DNA of 64,000 bases from Halichondria panicea. Taxonomy: Eukaryota > Porifera > Demospongiae > Suberitida > Halichondriidae. The stretch spans positions 14,380,198 through 14,444,197 of the forward strand of contig NC_087377.1 of NCBI RefSeq assembly GCF_963675165.1, read 5' to 3'. Below, piece after piece: positions 1 to 11,154 of this stretch (position 1 is its first letter; each line of letters begins with the position of its first letter). The notes below the pieces were generated by a model. That model did no database searches and was not told where the DNA came from. It was given only the letters and a program-made list of their open reading frames with translations. The position numbers were made by a program, and so were the translations under genes.

Positions 1-2523
1 AGTAAGTGTAATTACGGATGATGGAAAAGATACACTTTCTGGTTTGTACTGTTCTACTACTGTTAAACTTATCTGCAATGTTACAAATCTTCCTTTTGTG
101 CAATGGACATACAATACCAGCAAACAAGTAATTGTTAGTTTTCAACCTGATAGTGTAGTACGTAATCTCGACCCAATCGTAGCATTTCCATTTTACCAGT
201 TAACACAGTTCAATGCATACAAAAACCAAATGAATCAGTCACGAATTAACGCTTCAACAATTCTCACTGTTGATCTCTCAGAGCTCTACAACCAGAATAT
301 TAAAACTATTTCTTGTGGTTCTTTTGTTTTAAACAAGACAGTGCCAGTGAATATCAGCATCTTGCAGCCATCCTTTCCTTCTGTTAGTCCTCAAGTTTAT
401 ACAGCTGTGATCGTACGCTATAACTTCGGACTTATATTTAGTGTAGATGTATCATGGAGGAAATTTCAGGTAAGTATAGTGCTTAAGACATAAAGATTTG
501 AATGCGCACTGCACGGCTGCTATAGCAACCAGATTGTCCTGAATACGAAAATTTCCAAGAATACCTCATCAATGTCACTGGATGTGGGTGGACGTGGATC
601 AACCCAAGCACCTGTCAAGATAATATTTGCTCGTCAGTTTTCAGTAATTGTACAGATAATATGAGTGAAATTACCCTACAAGCCAAGATTGCTGACACTG
701 AGAGTGAACCAGTAGTTTACCCCACATCTATTGGTGAGAGCTTTAACTTGGTAGTATTACATTTATTGATCGTTTTTATTTATTTACAGATTACTATAAT
801 CAATATTTCCGACCTGCTGTTAATCAGTCGTCGAAATGCCAAGTTCATGTTCAGTGCTTACCTATTCATAGATATGTTAGAGGAAATCAAACGTGTACCA
901 TTCGATACACTACAGATCCCAAATATGGAAATCTATCAAATCCTATCATGAATCCTGTTGGCACAACACCTGTCTTACTTTCACACATCACACCTGGTTC
1001 TATGTACTACTTTGAGTTCTCAGTGTTGGTGAATGATACCTTACTGATCGCAGAGAGAATTGAGTACGTTACAGAATCAGGAGGTACGGGAAGGAATTTT
1101 TCTTGAGATAATAATTTAGAGCCACTTCAATTGGCAAGATCTTGTCTCATAACATGTGTGCATGCATGCTCATTTTCTACAATATATACTGCACACACCT
1201 ACAGAATCGTTCCAGTTGGGTGGAAGAGAAGGCGTCATCATTGCCATTACATCAGGTTTCTTAGGATGCTCTACTGTACACACTATAATCGTAATGTGCC
1301 AATTAAAATTGAATAGTAAGTATAATTATTATATATATACGTTAATTTTTGTCACTCATATCAGTATTGGTATAATAATAATTATAGTATTATGATAATT
1401 ATTGCAGAGGGTCATCCTACAGTTTCCAGGTTCATTTCTAACAAACACATTCAAATCTTGATGGCACTGATCCTCTTCATGTTCTTTATTGCGTGTGGAA
1501 CTCTGTTGACAACCTTTGCGATTATTTCAAATGGTGCGTATTGCCAACTCTCATTTGCAATACTTTGTGTGACATTGTTTTTAATACAGATGTGTGTTTA
1601 TTGAATCAAGAAGTTCCCAACAGTTTGCTTGATGCAATGTTAGTAATTTCATGTGTTGGGATAGGAATCCTTCTCCTCTATTGGGTCTTCAGACGATATA
1701 AAATATATAAGCAGCCCACTAAAGGTAACTTGGAGAGAGTAATTAATGTTGTATACATCTTTTCATACATCTTATTTTGTGTATAGGAACCCAAAACAAG
1801 CCTGAAAACATGACGTATGTTCTTCCTTTATCATGCAGTACAGTTAATTATGTAATATAGGTCTCATTGCGACTATGCTCTTCGTTCGAACATCTCTTCA
1901 CAAAGAGCTCAATATAACACTCAAGAGTCACCTGAGGTAATTAAATTGTGTTTCAAATTAAGACAATTTATTTTGCTATTCAGAAGACACCTGATTCTCA
2001 GGAGTGCCAACAATTACATACCGAAGGCGTTAACGAAATGGTTCCAATACAGAAGAAGCTATCGAATGACAGCCAGCTAATGACGACACCTAGTAGAAAA
2101 AGCCCACCCTCTACACTTCCCAAACAAAGAAAATCAGGTCAACATTCTAACAGTGTTTTGTACGACAAGGTTGGTTTAGCGAAAGTCAAAGGCAATGTCT
2201 CGGATATAACAGAAGTCGAGTTGAAAGCTAACGAGTCTTACGGGCACACAGACAAGAGGTTTTCAACTGCCAAGAGCAACGTGACTGCTTGTCCATTATG
2301 TTCAACACCAGCCAGCAAAATCCAGCAAGATTTGTCATTACGTCATCAGTACAGTGAGATCAAAGCGAAACCGAAGGGTGAGCATCCTGAGCTGAATGCT
2401 ATTGAGCAGGAGCAGATAGAGTTGAAGTCTAATCAGTCGTATTGTCAGCTAACAAGTGCTGTGGGTCAGATAGGGGGATGTGAACCACTGCACGAGTACG
2501 ACTATATATACGTGGACTCCTAA
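1..2523 (+). CDS. Receptor A: Ig-like/FN3 ectodomain, three membrane segments, ITIM-like tail (5' end outside window)
   Basis: Predicted cell-surface signalling receptor. Exons that keep frame: up to 469, 526-733, 790-1083, 1205-1315, 1408-1533, 1590-1724, 1787-1814, 1861-1936, 1984-2523. The first exon is the C-terminal part of the Ig-like domain (L-I-C ... Q-W-T-Y ... I-S-C-G). Then come an FN3-like exon (starts Q-P-D-C-P-E-Y) and a third cysteine-containing ectodomain. Exons 4, 5 and 6 each encode one hydrophobic segment. The 179-residue tail exon carries V-L-Y-D-K-V (fits the ITIM consensus), E-S-Y-G, Y-S-E-I, S-Y-C-Q-L and Y-D-Y-I-Y-V-D-S. N-x-S/T sequons are frequent in the ectodomain. 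Exon order and phases match receptor F up to the last exon. Signal peptide and start are not visible. The function is inferred from architecture only; the ligand is unknown. Confidence 0.8.
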
Positions 2524-2644
2524 TAATGAGGGATAAGAACCACTGCACAAGCATATCATAAATGGCTATATATACATAATTGTACTATGGTTGCACCAAA
2601 GATCAAAGGCTTCAGTTGTAGTTTATACTACTTATACAACCTGT

Positions 2645-2714
2645 CTGACCACAGCCATGGTATATGGCTGTTATACCCTAGTGTATAATAGCCATATACC
2701 ATGGCTTGTGGTCA
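2645..2714. repeat. Short near-perfect hairpin (miniature inverted repeat)
   Basis: Two arms of about 30 bases (T-G-A-C-C-A-C-A-G-C-C-A-T-G-G...) pair almost perfectly around a short loop just downstream of receptor A. It looks like a minimal miniature transposon. It could form a hairpin in the 3' UTR of receptor A if the transcript extends that far. The remaining sequence from 2524 to 3283 holds no supported gene. Confidence 0.6.
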
Positions 2715-3374
2715 AACTACATGTACAGCTAGAACTGAATACAGTATCCCACCTTTGCAACAAAATTGGGTTTTTTGACACACTGTTTCAATTAAAACAA
2801 TGACACACTAGATCTACTCAATTCAATCAATATTAGAGCTAGAGTGAATTCAATACAAAAAAGGGTCTACTAATGTTTTAGTCAACATAAAAAGAGCCAA
2901 GTTCGAGCGATGAATAGTTCCAAAAAGGAGGCAAATTTAGAAGAACTCCGTGAACCGAACGATACTGGTTTGTTTGTGTTGCTTTTTTTCAACTTTCAAC
3001 ATTGGTTGTCACAACCTGCTTATTGCATTGCTGCATGGGACCAGGAGCAGTAAGAAGGGTCCAGACTGCCAAGTGTTTCTCAGACTAAAGAGACTGCACT
3101 GCACTGGGCCAGTACAGTAGGCTTGTGGAATGATATTTTCGGGTACATTTGCACTCTTTGTAGACAAGTAGCACCAGTGTACTTTCTTGAAGTGCCTTCT
3201 ATAAAGATGCAGAAATACAGCCTTCACAATTGCTTGCTTGAATCATAGACGCTTGCTTGAATCAGCCATCGCGCTTTTTAAAACACTGTGACTATTCTTA
3301 CGGCACTGTAAAGGCTGCTTACCTTGCTATATTTACGGCATAGTGAACTTTCACCTCTGGCTCTGGCAACTTCC

Positions 3375-3410
3375 TAGCCTCGATTCAAGGCCGGCCTGGG
3401 ATAGAGGCTA
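3375..3410. mobile_element. 36-bp minimal TAGCCTCG-type element with 9-bp target duplication
   Basis: The unit is only the two ends of a larger family placed back to back: it begins TAGCCTCGATT and ends ATAGAGGCTA. Perfect 9-base direct repeats (gcaacttcc) lie at 3366-3374 and 3411-3419. It sits just inside the left inverted repeat of the 3.3-4.4 kb transposon and is therefore younger than it. Confidence 0.75.
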
Positions 3411-3447
3411 GCAACTTCCTGTAGCAAGTTACCCGGGTATAATCAAT

Positions 3448-4286
3448 ATGGCGCTAGACTTGCTCCATCTACAGAATGGCCAGGAGTTCTGCTCTTTCGA
3501 GGAACTGGCCGAAATTATTAAGAAGTGGGAAGAGGTTAATTTTGTTACTCTTTACACAAGAAGCTCTAGGAGTATTGAAGCAGCTAGAAGAAGGGCTCCA
3601 AAGAGAACTTTTCTCGACAAACTGAAGTATTCAGAAATTGATTATGCATGTGTACATGGAGGCAGAGAATATAAGTCCCAATCTACACAGAAGAGGCTGT
3701 GCCAAAAGTAAGAATTCTGACTGCTAATTAATTTTGTCTAGTGTACTGTACCAGTAGACTATAGTTCTAGCATATTAATACTCTCTGCATTATCAGCTAT
3801 CAATGCTTTGATAGTGACTATAATTATGACGTCCATGACCTCGTGTACTGGATGTGCATCATTGCATGCATGGTGTGCAATAGGCGTATAATTATCCCTT
3901 CTCCTTCTGTAGTTATGCTCAACTGGTTTGTCGATGAAGAAGTCACTGAACGAGCAGTGAGAGGTGGGGACCTTATTGAAGAACATGAAGTGGAATGTTG
4001 CCCTGAGAAAATACCCAGAAAGTGCTTGGATGACAATTTTTGCATTGCTCAAATCAAAAAATACTTCACTTTTGATGGCTGGAGTTTACTTCAAAATAGC
4101 ATAGATACTTTGCTTGTTCATGGGAATTGGACTTGCTCAATATGCTGCATTGATTTATCTACAAGTGAAAGCATTGGCTGTGATAGTTGTCTTGGATGGT
4201 TTCACTTGAAGTGTGTTGGATTGAAGAACGCTCCTAAAAGCAAGCACTGGTTTTGTAGATCCTGTCATTTAATTTTTATGTATTGA
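3448..4286 (+). CDS. Two-exon gene: ZSWIM3 N-terminal-like domain plus C-terminal PHD-like zinc finger
   Basis: The ATG at 3448 opens an exon ending at 3707 (donor AAAA/gtaaga). An acceptor at 3881-3883 gives exon 2 from 3884 to the stop at 4286, keeping frame; the protein is about 220 aa. Residues 1-87 resemble the N-terminal domain of ZSWIM1/3 proteins, a FAR1/Mutator-related DNA-binding fold (F-x-S-F-E-E-L near the start, C-V-H-G-G-R-E-Y-K-S at the end). The C-terminus has C-S-I-C-C ... C-D-S-C-L-G-W-F-H-L-K-C-V-G-L ... W-F-C-R-S-C, a PHD-finger spacing. The gene is enclosed by terminal inverted repeats. A frameshifted relative of its second exon lies at 40.5 kb on the minus strand. Its cellular role is unknown; it may be transposon-encoded or captured. 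Confidence 0.55.
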
Positions 4287-4547
4287 TTATTAACTCATCT
4301 ATTATAGCGCATGCGCATAAATTATTATTATGGTCAGAGGTGAAAGTTCACCATGCCGTAAGAATAGCAAGGTAAGCAACCTTTACAGTGCCGTAAGAAT
4401 AGTCACAGCGTTTTTAAAAAGATAGCAAATTCATTGCATAGCTATAGCAACAGTGACGTCAAACAGTAGTTATAAGCATATTCATTGAAGAAGCATGACA
4501 GGAAGTAGCTAAACATAGTAGTACAGTTCTAAACATAGTACAAGCCA

Positions 4548-4683
4548 GTTAAACTATGGCCTCTCGTGGTATATTTGCTTTACACGCTCGAGTAATCAGA
4601 TAAACCAACTCGGCTGCGCCTCGTGGTTTATCAGATTACTCTCGCGTGTAAATCAAATATACCACTCGAGGCCATTGTTTAAC
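4548..4683. repeat. 136-bp hairpin element
   Basis: Two arms of about 60 bases, starting G-T-T-A-A-A-C and containing T-G-G-T-A-T-A-T-T-T-G, fold back around a short CG-rich loop. The form is typical of a fold-back miniature element. No coding potential is seen. Confidence 0.75.
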
Positions 4684-5789
4684 TATAACTTATACGGACG
4701 GCACCTATATATAGTAACTAGTCAATCACACACAATTTCATAAAGAATTTCAATTAATGTATAGTACAATTCTGTCATCGTAACATCTGAGTGTATTGCA
4801 TGCGTATTATCATAATTATATTTGTTGGGAATAATTAAGCTGCTTAAAATAGCCCCCTAGAATTCTTTAGATGCACAGTACAGTACTATGTTTAGCCAGC
4901 ATTGTTTGTCCATTGCAGACACTCATACGTTCACCACACACACGAACACGATAACATGCACACATGTCTAATTGGGTTGGACGCAAGGAAACTGAGGCAC
5001 CAACGCAAAACAAAGATGAAACATATCATGCCCAAGAGAAATGTCATGACTCACCCATTTCTAGGACTAAAATTAATATACTTTTTCAAACGAGCACTAT
5101 AAGCTGTACTTTGTGCTGGACTATGTGCATGCATGGGTTCTTCAGAGAAGGCTTTACCCACTTCCCTGAGTGAAGTGCGGCCTGGGATCGAGGCTAATCA
5201 CATTATGGCTATATAATACCATTAACCCACTGTGTATATTCTTGGCTAAATATCTGTAGAGCTGGACTCTCAGTACTATATAAATAAGAGAGATATTCGA
5301 GTGCAAGTTGAGACCTGGCCTTTCATAAGTATCAGTCAGTCCACTCACTGACAATGCATGTATATAGGGTCCTGCTATTTTGAGGTCATTTCTGCCCTTA
5401 TAGGTATATGCACACGTACTAGGACACATGAGCTTGCATGCTTGAGACCTATTCATAATGCAAGGACGTTTGGAATAGACTCATGCAGGAACTGGTGATG
5501 TTGAAAACATCGAAGTGCACCAGTTTTTTAGTTTATCACCTCCAATGACTCAATTGCATGTTATAATAAGAGCCTCCCTCATTCAACTTCCTGGTAAAGA
5601 TTCCCTCCATTACCGAGAGATTGACTCGGATCGATCTCATCGGCAAGGCTATTTCTAACACCCCTTCCCTTTGAAATACGAGACAGTGGGCATGTCTGTG
5701 AGCGTTACAGACCACACTTTACTTCAGGTTAATAAGATTATTTTATATCCAAGTATCCATGACGTGCATGTATTAAAATGTATTGTAAC
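4684..5789. other. Non-coding spacer with one half of a TAGCCTCG-type repeat
   Basis: No supported gene. A solo right end of the TAGCCTCG family (GCGGCCTGGGATCGAGGCTA) lies at about 5178-5197; I could not find its matching left end or target duplication. The rest is AT-rich with short CATG and TATA runs. Confidence 0.5.
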
Positions 5790-6370
5790 TCCCACACACC
5801 TACAGAATCGTTATATACAGTTGAGAAGGTGTCATCCTTGCCACTAATATTATTTTAGGATACTTTACTGTCCACATTATAATTATACGATGATAATGTA
5901 CCAAATTAAGTTCTGTCACTCAGATCAGTATTGGCAATGGCACCATAAAGGTGGTGAGCATACTGTGTTCTAACTTCATGTTCATTATATGAAACGCATT
6001 CAAATCTCAATCATCACACTGATTCTCTGCATGGTCCTGTTTATTGGATGTGGCACTCTGTTGACAACCTTGGTATGTTGAATTGGTATAATTATACCAA
6101 CTTACATGTTTTTTTTGTGTGTTTCACAAACTAACAAGTTCCCAACAGCTTGATGCACTGTTATTAACTTCGTAGCATCTTAATGGGTCTCGGTGGGATA
6201 CAAAGTTATAAAAACAACTAGAGTAAACAAAAGGTAAGTAAACCATTTACATTGGAAGGTTACAGTTGTTTATCTGTTGATTGTGTGACATACAATAGGT
6301 CTGGTTGCGATATAACAATCGTCAGAACAGCAAATCACAGAAATGTAATATCCAAGAATTGTCAGAGATT
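5790..6370 (+). pseudogene. Decayed copy of the membrane exons of receptor A
   Basis: The stretch aligns with receptor A from the first membrane exon onward: the acceptor-plus-start c-c-t-a-c-a-g-a-a-t-c-g-t-t at 5808, a second-membrane-exon homologue near 6000-6065, and a third-membrane-exon remnant near 6130-6215. Frames are broken and no continuous reading frame remains. It shows that the receptor locus has duplicated in part. Confidence 0.7.
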
Positions 6371-6589
6371 TTTGCCTTAGCCATGAAGATTGTGTTTACA
6401 GTGTCGAGGATACAAAGAAATGCATTAATGTGTACCTGGCCATGAATTTTTATAATTTAATTATAGCCTCTGGAGCACACACCGACTTTAACCATTAATT
6501 TTACCAGCTGAATGATTGTAGAAAAAATTCAATATCTGCATGCTATACCTCGCCTGATTCATGTGTAGATTTCTACAACAAGCTGTCAC

Positions 6590-6900
6590 TAGGCCCTGAT
6601 AAATTATGTTTTTTTTCTCCCATTATTCTATTCTTTAATTCTTGCCTATTATTCCGGCATAAAAAATCCGCATAAAAAAATTCTGAAAATGTGACATAAT
6701 AATTATAGAAAATTAAGACAAAGACATAAATACAGCACACAACTGACACACGACATAATTAAATGATTTTCTCAGTGTTATAATTATCTTGCTGACTTGT
6801 TTTTGCCATGAAACGTCGTTATGCATGTAATGATCTTTACCAAAAATGGACATAATAGACACCATTATGCTAAAAATTGAGCATAATTTGTCAGGGCCTT
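6590..6900. mobile_element. 311-bp miniature element, TAGGCCCTGA ends, 9-bp target duplication
   Basis: Imperfect inverted ends (TAGGCCCTGATAAATTATG left; AAGGCCCTGACAAATTATG as the reverse complement of the right end) are bordered by the 9-base repeat agctgtcac at 6581-6589 and 6901-6909. It has no coding potential. A fragment of a related right end occurs near 31070-31095. Confidence 0.7.
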
Positions 6901-6909
6901 AGCTGTCAC

Positions 6910-7898
6910 CCACTGACCTCAATTTTCAGGTCACTTTTTTCCTATTGGTAACCCAATCCAGCCACACCCAGTACCCCAGTGAAATCCCTTCCCTTTTCCA
7001 CATAATAGCCGGAATGTGCAGGGGATTCTTGATGTTTTCGGCGTCCTCAAAGTATTCTTGAAGCTGCAGGATGACACGTATATATCAGAACATGATGAGG
7101 TTGGTACCAAACTGTAGCGTACACCCTCAGCTAGCTGCCAAATTATGTCTCAGGAGTTCTGAAACCTTAAAAGTGTGGAACCAAGGAGATCGAACCCCGG
7201 TTAGGGAGGGCTTTTGCGCCCTCTTAAAATTCCTCCATACATGTTTGGGCAAGAGGACGCGCCAAAACGCGGGAGAATAATTTCACTTCACTACACGTGG
7301 TGATTTTAGCAATTAATTTTGTGCACTCTCTGCATGTGCCACATCTGATGGACGCAGTGCAGACCACGCGTTTTTGGCTCATCGAGTCATGCAATGGGGT
7401 TAATTAAGTCCATCAAACAGACGTGGCACACAGGATGACTTTATGGAAAACTTGAAGAGGTTATATCACTTACACACCAGAACTACGTCAATTTCCATTC
7501 AAGAGTATAAAGCTGGATAATGTTGAGTTGTATATGTATTCGCATTGATAGAAACATTGCAGCTATAATGGTCTACTGATTGTAAATTCAGTATACTTGT
7601 GACACAATGTGCTGTGTGCATGTACGTGATGCCACTTCACTATTATTAGTGCATGTTTGTCATAATAATTAAATCTCAACTTATCTACACTTTGCTATTG
7701 AGACTAGCGATCAATTTAAAAGTACGCAGTAATTATGATAATCAATTACGTTACATTGATTGTATGCATGAGTGCATGAAGGGTTGTATAATTGGAAGTG
7801 TGATATACACATACTGTTACAAAATATCCGATAAGGTACAACGTTGTGATACTGCACTAAACTGACATGCTTGCATGTGCTAGATCTAAATGGGAGAC
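6910..7898. other. Spacer without supported genes
   Basis: No supported gene. Around 7180-7230 the minus strand has a tRNA B-box-like GGTTCGATCTCC next to a GAGGGC/GCCCTC stem, but no full tRNA cloverleaf. It might be a tRNA-derived SINE remnant. Confidence 0.4.
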
Positions 7899-7899
7899 T

Positions 7900-9428
7900 C
7901 TATTTGCAAGATTGAAGCAGTTCATTGTCAACGTAATCGTACTCCACTTTATCCTCTGGGTCAGTGGATACTCTTGCCAAACCATACGACTGATTCGCTT
8001 CCATGTTCATCTTGCCTCTTCTAGCTCCACTTCTTTTCAAAATTCCCACTTTATCGTAAGATAGGTTAGCTTTTAATCTCATTTCTTCATCTGGTCGGGA
8101 ACGTTCTTTCTTTGGCTTTCCATAAGACTCGTTAGGAATTGGTTCCTTTGAACTTACACTCGACTTTGTATAAATACTACTGCCTATTATTGGATCATCG
8201 GCTTCACAATAAGAGTGAGTCAGGTCTTCATTTTGCTGTGCTGTTTCTGGATTCGAATAGATAACCTCCCGATAAATTTCCCTTGATTCTTGTATTCGTA
8301 TCTCCGGTGCATCCTCTCTCGGTTGCACTCCAGACTCAGTTTCTCTTTTCAATTTTATGATGAGTAATTTTTTCAGCACAATATAGTATGTACCAACTCC
8401 CGTGACGAAACCGAGTACCAAAGAGAATATGAATACAACAACAGTAGTTGCTACGGTCACTCCGATAGATACACCATTGGAACTGCTGTCTGTCACTAAA
8501 ATTACAGCTGATGTAAAGGCTCATGCATTAATAGAACTCACCTATAACAATATTATGTAGGACAGGATCACTTCTCCCCACGTCGTTGATAGCTTGGAGC
8601 TCCAACACGTAATTACCATCTCTGGAAAGCGGGACAGTGAATGTGACGCTGCACACCATTGTACAGGTACCACTATTAGTAGTTGAGATGTGATGATAAT
8701 CATTCCCAGTTAGGGTGGCCTCATAGCGTATTTGTTGTCTAGAAGCAGGGCATGCCACAACCTGTGATTGACAATCATGCGTGGATCAGATAAGGTATAA
8801 ATGTATATAGCCCCTGGGCCAGTATTGCATGGTAAAAATGGTATGGCTTACTGGTGGTTCCCATGAAACTGTCAGCATAACAGAAGCAGAAGATTTAAAG
8901 GATTTGGCAATATTGATTTGTTGAGATGCATGCATGTTGCCTTACCTGAACATCAATTGTGATTGTCTGGTGCGTTACCGGATCGCCGCATCTGATTTCA
9001 TTAATGTGCTGCTCCTCAAGCTCTGAGATGTCGAGGGTAAGAGTTGAAGAAAAGTTTCCAAAATTCCATTGATCACTCTGCATAACTGAGCTCAACTCAA
9101 CAGAAATAAAGGCTGGATTTGGTACAGTTTGAGTAGAAATCATACTGTCAGGATAGAATGAATGAATTTCTTCCTTAGTGACATTGTAACTCCAACGCAA
9201 ACTAGTGAGGTCCACTCCCTCACAAAACAGTCTGACAGTTCCAGGACAGTGTTCACCAACCAGATCACTCCTCCCTCGACAGTCAGAGAAACACCTGCAA
9301 CATGATTACATGCACTCAATGTTGCATAGCAAATCATGAAAACATGCAGGGATCTTACTAATTGCTCCGATTTGTCCAACAGTGAAACACAGTAAGACAA
9401 TACTCATTACCAAGTGAAATACTGCCAT
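7900..9428 (-). pseudogene. Receptor B: Ig-like/FN3, one membrane segment, ITIM-rich tail; Ig exon frameshifted
   Basis: Exons on the minus strand: 9428-9359 (signal peptide M-A-V-F-H-L-V...), 9294-8852 (Ig-like), 8761-8542 (FN3-like), 8495-7900 (membrane plus tail). The Ig exon has a one-base deletion near 9270 relative to all family members (G-G-V-S-L-V-G is lost) and a second shift of 8 bases near 8920-8945. The two cancel in phase but leave an internal stop. All other exons are intact. After one transmembrane segment the tail holds E-I-Y-R-E-V, H-S-Y-C-E-A, E-S-Y-G, L-S-Y-D-K-V (ITIM consensus), Q-S-Y-G and V-E-Y-D-Y-V (ITIM consensus). The tail motifs resemble those of receptor A although the membrane topology differs. 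This could be a pseudogene, a null allele or an assembly error. Confidence 0.7.
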
Positions 9429-11154
9429 CCTATTAATATATATAATAGCTACTTGCAATTGAGGCAGAACAATAATGGCTATTACTATGATTCTTTTACT
9501 AAAAACAAATATACATCACTATAGCTATCTCGTAGTTCACGTGCAGTCTCTCATACTTCAATTCACATGTTGATGTGGATTAGATCTATTTGAAGACAAG
9601 GTTAATATCAGTTGCAAAACATTGCTTTCTATGTACCTGGTTATAGTGTTCAGTTATAACTTCATATTATTTTCATAATCTGGATCACCTGGAGAGTATA
9701 TAGGTCTTACGTTAGCTGCCCTTCAGATTTCAGTAGACAAAGTATAAGCCGCCCTGATAAATAATGCTCGGAATAATCTGTGTAATAGCATGAACAGTAT
9801 AAATTTGTCCTCTTTCTTCCTACAGTGGATTGCAACCTTTCTCTTGTGAGATTTGATGCTTGAGGCAAGGCTTGAGGAGCTTTGAAGACTTCAAATTAGA
9901 TGATCTTGCTGTTATAAATATTTGTATTTAGAGCCATTCTGTGCATGCTCAATAGTATTTAAATTTGCGGTTAATTTTGCCTATATATTTCAAGATGCTG
10001 CTTATATCAAGTGTATAATTAGCTCAGGCCTAGCATTGAGCGTGAACAAAAACTTAGTCAACAAGTTCGCTTGAAATCCATCGCTAAACGAAAAGGCACC
10101 CAAAAAACCTGATAATCGAGTAGTAATCACTGCATGTGTATACTTACGTAAACTATAAGAAATCATGCATTATATAATAGCTAAACTATTCAGGAATGTT
10201 GTGCAGACCTTAAGTTATAGCCGACAACGATTGGTCTTTCCATTTTGCTAAGAGATTGTCCACTATATAGAAAAATCCGTTGCTGTTTTATAATTAACCA
10301 TCACATATACCCACCACCTTTGGTTACCATGGAAATCTTTTTTTGGATCGTTCTCTACTTACACAATGGTATCAGCAGTATTACTTAGAAATTATTTTGT
10401 GATTGTAGCTAATAATTAATTATTATACCAATACTGAGGAGCAAATATTGCGTTTTTTTACTCTCTAGACTAAAGGCACTGTAATTATCAGTGGAAATGG
10501 GTGGCTTGGTCGACCTCGCCCACAGAAAAAAGGCGTTATATGATTATCGGGATGTTTGCAGGGACATTTTATACTGGGACAAACACCAGGGGAAAAAGCT
10601 AGGAATCTAATACTCTTCCTCCATAAACTCTGCTGTACTGGGTATATGACCAGGAGCACTCCTGCATGGTATGACTAATATTAGAAATGTTGTGAACCTT
10701 TTTATAGACAAACTACTGTGAAAAATTAAAAAAGGTGATGACACTGCAAATAGTTGTGGCTCAGGTGCTGTTGCAGGAAAGTGACCGCCTAATACTAGTT
10801 GGGCGGAAGTCCTGTCACGGCAAAATCTGTCCCTCTTAAAATTAGTCCAGGGGGACCGATTTTGGCAGCAAAAGTGGTCCCCCCGGACTGGTTTTGATTG
10901 CCATAATTGGTCTTACCCTGCCAAAAACGGTCCGCCGAAGTTTTGTATCATAACTTGGCCATTATGAATGCTGTGAGGATGCAATCCTCTGAGCCTCCTT
11001 CTTTTGGACTGTAGATAGTGTCTCAACTGTCTATTTCAACAACACATCGCGAGCCATCAGCAATATTAAAATCAGGCTAGTGTATACTCACAATAAAGTA
11101 GATGAATGCATCAGTTAGATCTATGCAGTAAATGAGGGCTTAGCCAACTGTAAA
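9429..11154. other. Non-coding spacer
   Basis: No supported gene. AT-rich sequence runs to about 10.4 kb. At about 10840-10945 there is a GC-richer patch with repeated G-G-T-C-C and C-C-C-G-G words, possibly a diverged repeat. Confidence 0.4.

Larger units (their letters stand above)
3284..4410. mobile_element. 1.13-kb inverted-repeat DNA transposon carrying a ZSWIM3-N-like/PHD gene
   Basis: About 80-base terminal inverted repeats (left about 3284-3360, right about 4332-4410) match at roughly 90%. They start C-A/G-C-T-G-T-G-A-C-T-A-T-T-C and contain an internal C-T-A-T-T-C-T-T-A-C-G-G-C-A repeat. The element is flanked by the 9-base direct repeat tttttaaaa (3275-3283 and 4411-4419), although that sequence is nearly palindromic. 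Long inverted repeats and a 9-bp duplication resemble Mutator-like elements, and the N-terminal domain of the enclosed gene belongs to a MULE/FAR1-related lineage. No transposase catalytic core is present, so this looks like a non-autonomous element or a vehicle for a captured gene. Confidence 0.7.

Noticed and set aside
3009-3227. 72-codon minus-strand open frame near a transposon end
   Set aside because: No start context, splice partner or homology; treated as chance.
7175-7235. tRNA-like B-box (GGTTCGATCTCC) on the minus strand
   Set aside because: No acceptor stem, D arm or anticodon arm could be paired around it; at best a SINE remnant, so not called as a tRNA.
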